Part shown: positions 51,622 through 60,601 of the stretch, piece after piece
Layout of the letters: every line of letters begins with the position of its first letter
Numbering within the stretch: position 1 is the stretch's first letter
Assembly: GCA_027854065.1 (NCBI GenBank)
Contig: JAQGEF010000005.1
Location: forward strand, 204,876-268,875
Source of the DNA: Polluticaenibacter yanchengensis
Lineage (GTDB): Bacteria > Bacteroidota > Bacteroidia > Chitinophagales > Chitinophagaceae
DNA: 64,000 nucleotides
Direction of reading: 5' to 3'
Position numbers and translations under genes: made by a program
The notes under the pieces: model-generated
Told to the model about the DNA's origin: nothing
What the model saw: the letters and a program-made list of their open reading frames with translations, nothing else
Database searches by the model: none

Positions 51622-51680
51622 TATTAGAATATCTCTGGCTATCCGTTTCATAATTGTGCTGCTATTGAGATATTCTAATA
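51622..51680. repeat. 14-bp perfect inverted repeat
   Basis: TATTAGAATATCTC (51622-51635) and GAGATATTCTAATA (51667-51680) enclose 31 bases. It lies between two convergent gene ends and could be a terminator-like hairpin or a small RNA element. Confidence 0.65.
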
Positions 51681-51773
51681 TTAACTTGTAACTTTAGTGA
51701 GAATTAAGAATATGGATAATAGGATCAATAACTTTATTTATACAGGTTGTGTTTGCAGTATTTTTAAGGCATT

Positions 51774-52652
51774 TTAATTTCTCTTATCAACGCCCCACCC
51801 TAATTTATTACGAAGTGTCTCTAAAAAGGTATTATCATTAAAACGGATCAATCCTATGGTAAAGTCCTCTTTACGTACGGCTACATGAACATGCTTTGAT
51901 ATCACTTCTCTCCTCGTATCTACTGAACATACATAATGACTGCTCCTGGTTTCTATCTCGAAAGAAATAACATTACTGTCAGCCACAACCAACGGCCGGA
52001 CATTTAAATGATGGGGTGCAATTGGTGTAATAACAAAGCAGCTGTTTTCCGGAAATAAGATTGGTCCGTTACAACTTAGGTTATACCCTGTACTGCCGGT
52101 TGGTGTACTTACTATTAAACCATCGCACCAATAAGTATTAAGGAATTCTCCGTTTATATAGGTATGAACTTTTATGGTACTGACACCATCCTGCTTATAT
52201 ATGACCAATTCATTCAACCCGAATGGCGCATCGGAGAAAATGGGGTCACTCCCGTCAACATGAATTAAACTACGCTGATCGATGGTAAATTCCCCTTCTA
52301 CCAGGGCTTTTATAGCCAGTCTTATTTGTTCTTTACCAATATTTGCTAAAAAACCTAAACGACCGAAATTGATCCCTACCAAGGGTATTTTTTTATCTTT
52401 GATCAGGCAGGCGCAATCCAGCACCGTACCATCTCCTCCTAAACTAATGACAAAATCAACAGTTTCATCCAGTGCTTTGCTGCTGTAAAAAACTTTAGTA
52501 TCAAATTTATTAGCAGTTAAAGACATTACGCCACTCAACAACGAGGAGTATAACAAAACCTCAATTTTATTGGCCGCTAATTCTTCCAATAGGTAATAAA
52601 AGTTCTGTTCATGTCCTTCTTCCAATCCTCTGCTATATATTGCCACTTTCAT
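51774..52652 (-). CDS. nadK: NAD kinase
   Basis: This protein has 292 residues from the ATG at 52652; an ATG four codons upstream (52664) is less favoured. It phosphorylates NAD to NADP. The family's GGDGT nucleotide motif is at residues 72-76 (SLGGDGTVLD). The NFGRLGFLANI and STPTGSTGYNLSCNGP signatures and the C-terminal DGR-like SVDTRREV follow. It is an essential single gene, convergent with the KefB-labelled gene. Confidence 0.95.
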   Translation of the reverse strand: MKVAIYSRGLEEGHEQNFYYLLEELAANKIEVLLYSSLLSGVMSLTANKFDTKVFYSSKALDETVDFVISLGGDGTVLDCACLIKDKKIPLVGINFGRLGFLANIGKEQIRLAIKALVEGEFTIDQRSLIHVDGSDPIFSDAPFGLNELVIYKQDGVSTIKVHTYINGEFLNTYWCDGLIVSTPTGSTGYNLSCNGPILFPENSCFVITPIAPHHLNVRPLVVADSNVISFEIETRSSHYVCSVDTRREVISKHVHVAVRKEDFTIGLIRFNDNTFLETLRNKLGWGVDKRN

Positions 52653-52841
52653 AATTAATTGCAATTTAATTCACAATTGCTGTAATGCAAATTTTTATAC
52701 AAATGCCAGCTGATATTTAAATGAATCTTTGCAAATAAAAAATGATGATACTTTGCTCTTTTAAAATGAAAAATATTACGGATGAATCTGGCATTATCTT
52801 AATCTAAGTTAACAGAAAAATAAAAATCAATCCGAATTCCT

Positions 52842-52849
52842 TAAATTTG
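52842..52849 (+). promoter_or_regulatory. -7 box of the alpha-oxoamine synthase gene
   Basis: TAAATTTG, about 50 bases before the ATG at 52900; no obvious -33 TTTG. Confidence 0.5.
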
Positions 52850-52899
52850 CACGCTGTTAATATTACATTAACCAAATTTTTATAACCTAAGAGTTTAAA

Positions 52900-54159
52900 A
52901 TGGCAGATATTTTTGACAGGCTCGTAAAAAATTATGGCCCTATTGGCCAGCACCGCGAGAGAGCACACGGTTATTTTGCTTTCCCAAAATTAGAGGGTGA
53001 AATCAGTACCCGCATGAAATTCAGAGGGAAAGAAATGATAGTTTGGAGTTTAAACAATTATTTAGGTCTTGCCAATCACCCGGAAGTTAGAAAAGCCGAT
53101 GCTGATGGTGCTGCGGAATATGGTTTAGCGCTACCGATGGGTGCCCGTATGATGAGCGGAAACAGTAATTTACACGAACAACTAGAGGCTGAATTAGCAG
53201 CTTTCGAACAAAAAGAAGATGCGATCCTTTTAAACTTCGGCTACCAGGGCATCATGAGTACCATCGATGCAATCTGTGGCCGCCATGACGTTATTGTGTA
53301 TGATGCCGAATGTCATGCTTGTATTATAGATGGTATGCGCATGGCTCCAAGTCAGCGTTTTGTGTACAAGCACAATAACATTGACGACCTGGAAAAACAA
53401 TTGCAACGTGCACAGGTGATCATTGACAAACAAGGTCAGGGTGGTATACTGGTGATTACCGAAGGTGTATTTGGTATGGCCGGTGACCAGGGTAAATTAA
53501 AGGAAATTGTAGATCTGAAAGATAAATACCAGTTCCGTTTATTGGTAGATGATGCTCATGGTTTTGGTACCCTGGGTGCTACCGGTGCGGGTGCAGGTGA
53601 AGAGCAAGGTTGCCAGGATGGTATTGATTTATACTTCTCAACTTTTGCCAAATCTATGGCTTCTATCGGTGCATTTTTAGCCGGTGACAGGATCATTATT
53701 GATTATATTCGCTATAATATCCGCAGCCAGATTTTTGCAAAAAGTTTACCAATGCCATTTGTTGTAGGGAACCTGAAGCGCCTGGAATTATTACGCAATC
53801 ACCCTGAATATAAAGCGAAACTTTGGGAAAACGCTTTGAAACTGCAAAACGGTTTGAAAGAGCGTGGTTTTGATATTGGCACAACTGACAGTGTTGTAAC
53901 TCCAGTGTACATGAAAGGTGGTGTGGAAGAAGCAACTGCAATGGTGATGGACATCCGTGAAAATTATAATATTTTCTGTTCAATTGTTGTGTACCCGGTT
54001 ATTCCGAAAGGGCATATTATTTACCGCTTAATTCCATCTGCTGTACATACAGATGAGGATATTGAGTTAACTTTAAAGGCTTTCACCGAAACCAAATTAA
54101 AACTGGATGCCGGTGCCTATAAAGTGGATGCGATTCCTGATATGGCGGATATAAGATAA
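52900..54159 (+). CDS. Alpha-oxoamine synthase (serine palmitoyltransferase-like PLP enzyme)
   Basis: This 419-residue protein is a class II fold I PLP enzyme. NYLGLANHPEVRKA, GARMMSGNSNLHEQLE, LNFGYQGIMSTID, DDAHGFGTLG and the cofactor lysine in STFAKSMASIGAF identify the alpha-oxoamine synthase family (biotin KAPA synthase, glycine C-acetyltransferase, serine palmitoyltransferase). In Bacteroidota the likely role is condensing an acyl thioester with serine (sphingolipids) or cysteate (sulfonolipids). The typical KAPA and glycine-acetyltransferase operon partners are absent. Substrate choice cannot be decided from sequence by eye. It is a single gene with a strong downstream terminator. Confidence 0.85.
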   Translation: MADIFDRLVKNYGPIGQHRERAHGYFAFPKLEGEISTRMKFRGKEMIVWSLNNYLGLANHPEVRKADADGAAEYGLALPMGARMMSGNSNLHEQLEAELAAFEQKEDAILLNFGYQGIMSTIDAICGRHDVIVYDAECHACIIDGMRMAPSQRFVYKHNNIDDLEKQLQRAQVIIDKQGQGGILVITEGVFGMAGDQGKLKEIVDLKDKYQFRLLVDDAHGFGTLGATGAGAGEEQGCQDGIDLYFSTFAKSMASIGAFLAGDRIIIDYIRYNIRSQIFAKSLPMPFVVGNLKRLELLRNHPEYKAKLWENALKLQNGLKERGFDIGTTDSVVTPVYMKGGVEEATAMVMDIRENYNIFCSIVVYPVIPKGHIIYRLIPSAVHTDEDIELTLKAFTETKLKLDAGAYKVDAIPDMADIR

Positions 54160-54207
54160 TTCATTCAATAAGTATTAAACAAGGTGGATATTTGCCACTA
54201 ATATATG

Positions 54208-54239
54208 GAGAAGTAGTTTTTTTGCTACTTCTCTTTTTA
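54208..54239 (+). terminator. Terminator after the alpha-oxoamine synthase gene
   Basis: GAGAAGTAG pairs with CTACTTCTC around TTTTTTTG, then TTTTTAT. Confidence 0.75.
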
Positions 54240-54342
54240 TATTCTCTATTTCGTATTTGATGATCATCCGGTTCATCAATTAATGTTAGCGTATAACAAT
54301 ATATAACATGGGTAAAGCCTAATTAATATTCTACCGGCGAAA

Positions 54343-54455
54343 AGCTGCCGGATATGCAGGGTGGCGAGGAACGAGCCAGTGCAACGCACCGAGCGTGAGC
54401 GAGCCCGGAATAGCCGGAACTCATGTTGATAAGGATTATCAATGATCACAGCCCT
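54343..54455 (-). repeat. GC-rich intergenic element, copy 8
   Basis: It begins AGCTGCCGGATATGCAGG and ends ATCACAGCCCT; it shares GGCGAGGAACGAGCCAGTG with copies 5, 6 and 7. Confidence 0.65.
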
Positions 54456-54462
54456 AAAATAA

Positions 54463-54495
54463 AAAAAGCTTCACCAGGAATATGATGAAGCTTTT
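54463..54495 (-). terminator. Terminator after trxB
   Basis: Minus strand AAAAGCTTCA and TGAAGCTTTT form a 10-bp stem followed by a long T-run, 19 bases past the trxB stop. Confidence 0.8.
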
Positions 54496-54513
54496 GTAAA
54501 TTAAAAGTTTTGA

Positions 54514-55458
54514 CTATTGATGGCTTAAGTAGCGTTCTGCATCCAATGCGGCCATACAGCCACTACCTGCTGCAGTAACTGCCTGGCGGTAAATAGTATC
54601 CTGAACATCACCTGATGCAAACACACCCGGGATATTTGTTTTAGAAGTGCCTGGTACTGTTTTAATATAACCGGCTTCGTCCATATCCAGGAAACCTTTG
54701 AATATATCGCTGTTAGGATGGTGGCCAATGGCTACGAAAAAGGCACTTACCTGAATTTCCAGTTTCGTGTTGGTTTCGCTATTGTAAATGCGCACGGCCT
54801 CTACTTTATTTTCGCCCAGGATTTCATCTGTTTCGCTGTTCCAGTAAATTTTAATTTTCGGATTTGCTTTTACACGCTCCTGCATTACTTTACTGGCACG
54901 CATGCCGTCCGGGCCTTTGCGTACAATCATATGTACCCGGCTACAGATATTGCTCAGGTAAATGGCTTCTTCACAAGCGGTATCACCGGCACCTACAATT
55001 GCTACTTCTTTATTACGGAAAAAGAAGCCATCACAAACGGCACAGGCGCTCACACCACTACCATTTAAACGCTCTTCACTTGGAATACCTAACCATTTAG
55101 CGCTGGCGCCTGTACTGATAATTACAGAATCTGCACTGTACCATTCAGACTCATCTACCTGTAACAGTAACGGTTTTTTGCTGAAATCTACTTTTGTAAC
55201 AAGTCCGAAACGGATATCGGCACCAAAGCGCTTTGCCTGTTTTTCAAAATCGACCATCATTTCCGGCCCCTGCACTCCATCCGGATACCCTGGATAGTTT
55301 TCTACCTCGGTTGTGATGGTTAACTGGCCACCGGGTTGAATACCCTGGTACAGCAATGGGTTCAGGCCTGCACGGGAGGCATATATGGCAGCAGTATAAC
55401 CTGCCGGGCCACTGCCTATGATAAAACAACGAACGTGTTCTTTTATATTTTCGCTCAT
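54514..55458 (-). CDS. trxB: Thioredoxin reductase
   Basis: This protein has 314 residues from the Met at 55458. The open frame continues 37 codons upstream to 55569, but that part has no family similarity and the usual N-terminus (IIGSGPAGYTAAIYASRAGL) follows the later Met closely. FAD and NADPH sites are present (GSGPAG at 15-20; GAGDTACEEA). The redox-active pair C139-A-V-C142 lies in SACAVCDG. It reduces thioredoxin with NADPH. It is divergent from truB. Confidence 0.96.
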   Translation of the reverse strand: MSENIKEHVRCFIIGSGPAGYTAAIYASRAGLNPLLYQGIQPGGQLTITTEVENYPGYPDGVQGPEMMVDFEKQAKRFGADIRFGLVTKVDFSKKPLLLQVDESEWYSADSVIISTGASAKWLGIPSEERLNGSGVSACAVCDGFFFRNKEVAIVGAGDTACEEAIYLSNICSRVHMIVRKGPDGMRASKVMQERVKANPKIKIYWNSETDEILGENKVEAVRIYNSETNTKLEIQVSAFFVAIGHHPNSDIFKGFLDMDEAGYIKTVPGTSKTNIPGVFASGDVQDTIYRQAVTAAGSGCMAALDAERYLSHQ

Positions 55459-55591
55459 ATAACTAGATCTGTTTTTTTCTGATGAATGCAAATTTCGCAA
55501 AATAAAGTCTAACAAAACGTTACGGTTAACAGAATGGGGAAAATTATTTGCCCATTTATGAATAAACATGACACAAACAGCATTTTCGGTT

Positions 55592-55599
55592 TATCTTCG
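55592..55599 (+). promoter_or_regulatory. -7-like box for truB
   Basis: TATCTTCG, about 30 bases before the ATG at 55626; a variant of the TAnnTTTG box. Confidence 0.4.
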
Positions 55600-55625
55600 C
55601 CGCTTTTGAAACTGAAATCAGACAC

Positions 55626-56318
55626 ATGTACACGCAGGAACAATTGTTAGAAGGACAAACTTTACTGGTTAATAAACCGCTGGAATGGACATCTTTTAAT
55701 GTGATTGGAAAACTGCGCTGGATTTTCAAAATCAAAAAGATTGGTCATGCAGGTACATTAGATCCTTTAGCAACAGGTTTACTGATTGTTTGTACGGGAA
55801 AAAGCACGAAAAAGATCAATGAATACATGGGTATGGATAAAGAGTACACCGGTATTATCACTATCGGTGCTGAAACACCTACCTATGACCTGGAAAGCGA
55901 ACCCATCAACTTTAAACCTTATGAACATTTAACGTCTGAAGATATAAAGAAAGCGACAACACCTTTCCTGGGTGCGATCCAACAGTATCCCCCGGCACAT
56001 TCTGCCATTAAGGTAAATGGCGTGCGTTTATATGAACTTGCGCGTAAGGGAGTGGACGTGGAACTGAAGAGCAGGAATGTAACGATTCACGAATTTGAGA
56101 TAACAAAATTCGAAAATAACCAGGTACATTTCCGCGTGGTATGCAGCACCGGTACCTATATCCGTAGCCTTGCAAACGATTTTGGTAAAGTATTGGGATG
56201 CGGTGGTTACTTAAGTAAACTGGAGCGTACTAAAATCGGCACATTTGACCTGGCGGACGCATTAACACCTGCCGAAGTCCAGGAGCAATATTTTGCTTTT
56301 AACAATATTGAAAGATAA
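55626..56318 (+). CDS. truB: tRNA pseudouridine-55 synthase TruB
   Basis: This 230-residue protein makes pseudouridine 55 in the T-loop. The catalytic aspartate is D46 in GHAGTLDPLATGLL. KPLEWTSFNV, then YEGIITIG-like MDKEYTGIITIG and CSTGTYIRSLANDFG complete the TruB pattern. Length is a little short because a C-terminal PUA domain is missing, as in many Bacteroidota. Its stop (56316-56318) directly abuts the stop of the convergent gene. Confidence 0.96.
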   Translation: MYTQEQLLEGQTLLVNKPLEWTSFNVIGKLRWIFKIKKIGHAGTLDPLATGLLIVCTGKSTKKINEYMGMDKEYTGIITIGAETPTYDLESEPINFKPYEHLTSEDIKKATTPFLGAIQQYPPAHSAIKVNGVRLYELARKGVDVELKSRNVTIHEFEITKFENNQVHFRVVCSTGTYIRSLANDFGKVLGCGGYLSKLERTKIGTFDLADALTPAEVQEQYFAFNNIER

Positions 56319-56849
56319 TTAGATTAAATTGTAGGCGTGTGCCCGCTTTCTTTGCATATAGTATTCTTTCTCAGCAATATACACTACTTTATTTACCACG
56401 CAGAACACTTTGGTCTCTGCTTCATTTGTTACCAGTAAATGAAGTGTGAGGTCATGTTTCTGATGCCTGCTCACCGTTTCTTTTATCTCATCCAGCATAT
56501 TGTCGTCTATGATAAATTTGATATAGACATCTTCTTTAGCCGGTATCTTGAAATTGATTTCCGCAGATTTATCCCAGATGATATAATCCTTACCCAGTAT
56601 AAAGTTCAATTGCACCATACTGATAGGATCTACTGCAGCAAATAAACTACCGCCGAATATGGTGCCTGCCATATTCATATTCCTGTAGCTGAAAGGCAAT
56701 TTTACTTTCACCTCTTTTAAATCTTCTGACACTGAAACGATTCTTCCTGTAGTACGCCTGTACATAGGAGAATAATTAAGTCCGTACTTAAAAAAGCTTG
56801 GCGGGCTTAACAGCTGACGGGCTACATTATATAAACCTTTATACAACAT
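56319..56849 (-). CDS. DUF4442 hotdog-fold protein (thioesterase-like)
   Basis: This 176-residue protein has one hotdog domain: YSPMYRRTTGRI, then SYRNMNMAGTIFGGSLFAAVDPI, where the GTIFGG region replaces the acidic active-site motif of acyl-CoA thioesterases, and IWDKSAEINFKIPAKEDV. It fits DUF4442. A thioesterase activity is possible but not demonstrated. It is a single gene whose stop touches that of truB, with no room for a terminator between them. Confidence 0.88.
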   Translation of the reverse strand: MLYKGLYNVARQLLSPPSFFKYGLNYSPMYRRTTGRIVSVSEDLKEVKVKLPFSYRNMNMAGTIFGGSLFAAVDPISMVQLNFILGKDYIIWDKSAEINFKIPAKEDVYIKFIIDDNMLDEIKETVSRHQKHDLTLHLLVTNEAETKVFCVVNKVVYIAEKEYYMQRKRAHAYNLI

Positions 56850-57071
56850 GTTACTAGAATTTAAGTATGAGTTAAGTAGCGCGGATATACGAATGTATAA
56901 ACGACCGATTAATTATAAAATAACGAAGTTTCGGGCAAAAAATGATACAAGAAAATCACATTTTTTAATCAATATTATCTTAAAACTAAAAAAGTTAACA
57001 ACTTGTGTATAAAATACACATTTTTTGCAAGCGAAATCGTTATCGGTAACAATTGCATAACTAAATCCCCT

Positions 57072-57079
57072 TATATTTG
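57072..57079 (+). promoter_or_regulatory. -7 box of hppA
   Basis: TATATTTG, with a TTG 16 bases upstream (57053-57055), about 38 bases before the ATG. A short hairpin with a T-run (TGTGTAT/ATACACA, 57004-57026) lies further upstream. Confidence 0.55.
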
Positions 57080-57116
57080 TTTACAATTTTAATTATTTTT
57101 TAACGCTTGTTGATTT

Positions 57117-59291
57117 ATGGAAAAACTGCTTTACGCGATTCCGGCTATTGGAGTATTAAGTTTAATTTACACCTTATTAAAATTTAACTGGGTAGGAAAA
57201 CAAGATGCGGGAAATGACCGCATGAAAGAAATCAGTAATTATATAGCGGAGGGCGCTATGGCATTTTTAAAAGCCGAGTATAAAGTACTTACCTACTTTG
57301 TAATTATTGCCGCCATTTTGTTAGGCGTAATGGGCTTTAGCAATGAAAACAGTCATTGGTCCATTGCCATCGCATTTGTAATCGGTGCTGTTTTTAGTGC
57401 AGTGGCCGGTTTTATAGGCATGAGAGTCGCTACCAAAGCCAATGTGCGTACAGCACAGGCAGCGCGTACCAGCTTAAGTAAAGCACTAAAAGTAAGCTTT
57501 ACAGGTGGTGCGGTTATGGGACTTGGTGTTTCAGGCCTGGCTGTTTTAGGTTTAGGGGCATTGTTCATTGTCTTAAAAATGATGTTTGCACCCGAAGCAG
57601 CAGTTAGTAGTCACGAAATGGAAATGACCATCGAAGTGCTTACCGGCTTTAGTTTAGGTGCGGAAAGTATCGCTTTATTTGCCCGTGTGGGTGGCGGTAT
57701 TTATACCAAAGCGGCAGACGTTGGTGCGGATTTGGTAGGTAAAGTAGAAGCCGGCATTCCTGAAGATGATCCACGTAACCCTGCGACTATTGCAGACAAT
57801 GTGGGCGATAATGTAGGTGATGTGGCCGGTATGGGCGCCGATTTATTCGGGAGTTATGTTGCTACTGTTTTAGCCACCATGGTGCTGGGACGTGAAACAA
57901 CGGCTGCTGATAATTTTGCAGGGTTCTCCCCTATTCTTTTGCCGATGCTGATAGCTGCAATGGGTATTATTTTCTCTATTATAGGTACCCTGTTCGTAAA
58001 AGTATCTGACAAAACAGGATTAAATACCATCGCTGTTCAAAAAGCTTTGAATATGGGCAACTGGGGTTCTATAGTTTTAACAGCTATTGCCAGTTACTTT
58101 TTAGTACAATATCTTTTACCTGAGACCCTGAGCCTGAGAGGTCATGAATTCTCCAAAAACGGTGTATTCGGGGCTATAATTGTCGGCTTACTGGTAGGTA
58201 CATTAATGAGCATTATTACGGAATACTATACTGCTATGGGCAAACGCCCGGTGAACAGTATTATCCGTCAATCTGTTACCGGTCACGCAACCAATATTAT
58301 CGGTGGTTTAGCTATAGGCATGGAAAGTACTTTCCTGCCAATACTGGTATTGGCCGGCGGTATTTACGGTTCGTATTTATGTGCCGGTTTATATGGTGTA
58401 TCTATTGCTGCTGCCGGTATGATGGCAACAACAGCTATGCAATTAGCCATTGACGCCTTCGGACCGATAGCGGATAACGCCGGAGGCATTGCCGAAATGA
58501 GTGAATTACCAAAAGATGTCCGCGAAAAAACAGATATCCTGGATGCGGTGGGCAACACTACTGCAGCTACCGGTAAGGGTTTTGCCATTGCCAGTGCAGC
58601 ATTAACTTCCCTTGCTTTATTTGCGGCCTTTGTAGGTATATCTAAAATTAACGGTATTGATATCTATAAAGCGGATGTATTGGCAGGCTTATTTGTGGGC
58701 GCTATGATCCCTTTTATTTTCTCTTCATTGGCCATTCGTGCAGTGGGAGAAGCGGCCATGAGCATGGTAGAAGAAGTGCGTCGCCAGTTCAAGTCTATCC
58801 CAGGTATTATGGAAGGTACCGGTAAACCTGAATACGACAAATGCGTTGCTATTTCCACCCAGGCGTCTATCAAAAAAATGATGCTGCCGGGTGCTATTGC
58901 CATTCTCTCTCCTATCATTATCGGTTTTGTGTTTGGCGCAGAAGTGTTAGGTGGCTTTTTAGCAGGAGCAACCGTTTCGGGTGTATTACTGGGTATGTTT
59001 CAGAACAATGCCGGTGGTGCCTGGGATAACGCTAAGAAAAGTTTTGAAAGTGGCGTAAATATTAATGGTGAAACCTATTATAAAAAGAGTGAGCCACATA
59101 AAGCATCTGTAACCGGTGACACCGTAGGAGATCCGTTTAAAGATACTTCCGGTCCATCAATGAACATCTTAATTAAATTAATGTCAATTGTATCATTGGT
59201 TATTGCACCAAGTATTGTAAAGCTTCATCCGCCGGATGCTGCAAAAACAACGGTGAAGCCAACAATTGAAAATGTGATGGCGAAAAGGTAA
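57117..59291 (+). CDS. hppA: Membrane-bound ion-pumping pyrophosphatase
   Basis: This 724-residue protein has about 16 membrane helices. It splits pyrophosphate and pumps protons or sodium. The catalytic motif DVGADLVGK is at 201-209 and the metal-binding [15 protein letters not shown] at 221-235; a third conserved motif is near the C-terminus ([11 protein letters not shown]). The segment [10 protein letters not shown] (479-488) carries Ala where potassium-independent enzymes carry Lys, so a potassium-dependent type is indicated. Whether it pumps sodium or protons cannot be read by eye. It is a single gene with its own terminator. Confidence 0.96.
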   Translation: MEKLLYAIPAIGVLSLIYTLLKFNWVGKQDAGNDRMKEISNYIAEGAMAFLKAEYKVLTYFVIIAAILLGVMGFSNENSHWSIAIAFVIGAVFSAVAGFIGMRVATKANVRTAQAARTSLSKALKVSFTGGAVMGLGVSGLAVLGLGALFIVLKMMFAPEAAVSSHEMEMTIEVLTGFSLGAESIALFARVGGGIYTKAADVGADLVGKVEAGIPEDDPRNPATIADNVGDNVGDVAGMGADLFGSYVATVLATMVLGRETTAADNFAGFSPILLPMLIAAMGIIFSIIGTLFVKVSDKTGLNTIAVQKALNMGNWGSIVLTAIASYFLVQYLLPETLSLRGHEFSKNGVFGAIIVGLLVGTLMSIITEYYTAMGKRPVNSIIRQSVTGHATNIIGGLAIGMESTFLPILVLAGGIYGSYLCAGLYGVSIAAAGMMATTAMQLAIDAFGPIADNAGGIAEMSELPKDVREKTDILDAVGNTTAATGKGFAIASAALTSLALFAAFVGISKINGIDIYKADVLAGLFVGAMIPFIFSSLAIRAVGEAAMSMVEEVRRQFKSIPGIMEGTGKPEYDKCVAISTQASIKKMMLPGAIAILSPIIIGFVFGAEVLGGFLAGATVSGVLLGMFQNNAGGAWDNAKKSFESGVNINGETYYKKSEPHKASVTGDTVGDPFKDTSGPSMNILIKLMSIVSLVIAPSIVKLHPPDAAKTTVKPTIENVMAKR

Positions 59292-59297
59292 ATTCTC

Positions 59298-59328
59298 AAA
59301 GCGGTTGTTTTACACAGCCGCTTTTTTT
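59298..59328 (+). terminator. Terminator after hppA
   Basis: AAAGCGGTTGT pairs with ACAGCCGCTTT (one G-U pair) and is followed by TTTT. Confidence 0.8.
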
Positions 59329-59367
59329 ATGACTTATAAATCCTGTAGCTTTGTTCTCCTTTTATTT

Positions 59368-59547
59368 GGGCGTACCCTTTGTGCCAACAATTACGATTTG
59401 AATTTTACCGCTAAAAAGTAATCTCAAAAGTATCAGGCACAAAGGGCCGGGCTTTTGGCAGTACTCCTCGCCGGCATATTAGTAGTCTTGTAAACAGGCT
59501 TATTTTCACCGGCCGGCTTGCGGGGTACTGCTGCCAATCCCTTACGC
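59368..59547. repeat. Double-hairpin GC-rich element
   Basis: GGGCGTACCCTTTGTGCC (59368-59385) pairs with GGCACAAAGGGCC (59436-59448). GGCAGTACTCCTCGCCGGC (59457-59475) pairs with GCCGGC...GGGGTACTGCTGCC (59512-59535), giving two nested hairpins, and CAATCCCTTACGC follows. Elements with this layout (GGGCGTACC... CCGGGCTTT... CAATCCCTTACGC) recur in many Bacteroidota genomes as far as I recall; unverified. Confidence 0.65.
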
Positions 59548-59643
59548 TTCCAGGTGGCAGGCAGATATTTAAAAAGAGTTTTGCAAAAAGTTCAAAACTT
59601 TCAAACATTTATACAAAAGATAGCCATTTAGCCGTCAATAATT

Positions 59644-60594
59644 ATGAACCACGAAGGAGCATCAACCACCAACAGTTCCAAAAGCCAGTTAAAAATAGCA
59701 CTGCTGCAATTACATACTGCCGTATTCCTGGCCGGTTTTACGGCAGTACTTGGTAAACTGATCACCATGCCGGAAATATCTTTGGTTTGGTGGCGCATGG
59801 TTTTCACCATTCTCATTTTACTAATCTTTATCTATTTCAATAAATCCAGCTCATCCAGGGCCCTTAATTTCAAACAGAAAAGTAAAGCTGTAGGTATTGG
59901 TTTTATTATAGGGATCCATTGGTTGTTCTTTTTTGGCAGTGTGAAGTATGGCAATATATCCATCGCATTGGTATGCTTATCTGCAGCCAGTTTTTTCTCC
60001 TCGTTATTAGAGCCACTGATTCTTAAAACCAGGTTTTCATTGATTGAACTTTGCCTGGGACTACTTTCGCTATATGGCATTTCGCTCATTTTCGATTTTA
60101 CCGACTCACATCGTATTGCTGTGGTTTTAGGACTATTGGCAGCATTATTCGGCGCTTTATATGGCATACTGAATAAAAAATATACTTACAGCTATGAACC
60201 GGTACCACTCACTTACCTGGAAATGATTGGCGCGTTTATTTTATGTAATCTTGCTTTACCGGTTTACTATAACATTGATGGTGGCTTAACTTTCCTGCCA
60301 AAGGGAATGGACTGGCTGTGGATTATTATATTGGCAGGGTTGTGTACCGTTTGGGCACTTATACTCCAGATAAAATCATTGAAGCATGTGTCTTCCTTCA
60401 CCTTGATGCTTACCTATAACCTGGAACCGGTTTATGGCATTATAATGGCTTTGTTATTCTTTAACGAAGCAGAAACATTCAAAGACACTTACCTGTTAGG
60501 AACGGGTGTTATTATCTTTACTGTTTTGTTCCAGGTGGTGCGTATCAAACACCAGCAAAAGAAAAAGCTGAGATTACAGGAGCAGGTGATATAA
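59644..60594 (+). CDS. EamA-family (DMT superfamily) transporter
   Basis: This 316-residue protein has 10 membrane helices arranged as two EamA repeats (about 22-155 and 170-300). Characteristic segments are FLAGFTAVLGKLITMPEISL and MLTYNLEPVYGIIMALLFFNE, the latter being the conserved EamA end. It moves small metabolites (amino acids or sugars) across the inner membrane; the substrate is unknown. It is a single gene. Confidence 0.92.
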   Translation: MNHEGASTTNSSKSQLKIALLQLHTAVFLAGFTAVLGKLITMPEISLVWWRMVFTILILLIFIYFNKSSSSRALNFKQKSKAVGIGFIIGIHWLFFFGSVKYGNISIALVCLSAASFFSSLLEPLILKTRFSLIELCLGLLSLYGISLIFDFTDSHRIAVVLGLLAALFGALYGILNKKYTYSYEPVPLTYLEMIGAFILCNLALPVYYNIDGGLTFLPKGMDWLWIIILAGLCTVWALILQIKSLKHVSSFTLMLTYNLEPVYGIIMALLFFNEAETFKDTYLLGTGVIIFTVLFQVVRIKHQQKKKLRLQEQVI

Positions 60595-60601
60595 TAAATT
60601 T

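Larger units (their letters stand above)
54160..54513. other. Gene-free stretch between convergent genes
   Basis: These 354 bases carry the terminators at 54208-54239 and 54463-54495, and the GC-rich element copy at 54343-54455. No gene is seen. Confidence 0.7.
59292..59643. other. Gene-free stretch with a double-hairpin element
   Basis: These 352 bases contain the hppA terminator (59298-59328) and the repeat-like element at 59368-59547. No gene is seen. Confidence 0.75.

Noticed and set aside
55459-55569. N-terminal extension of trxB
   Set aside because: It has no similarity to the family and reaches into the divergent truB promoter region.
57004-57026. Terminator-like hairpin upstream of hppA
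   Set aside because: No plus-strand gene ends before it, and it precedes the promoter; noted but not called as a terminator.
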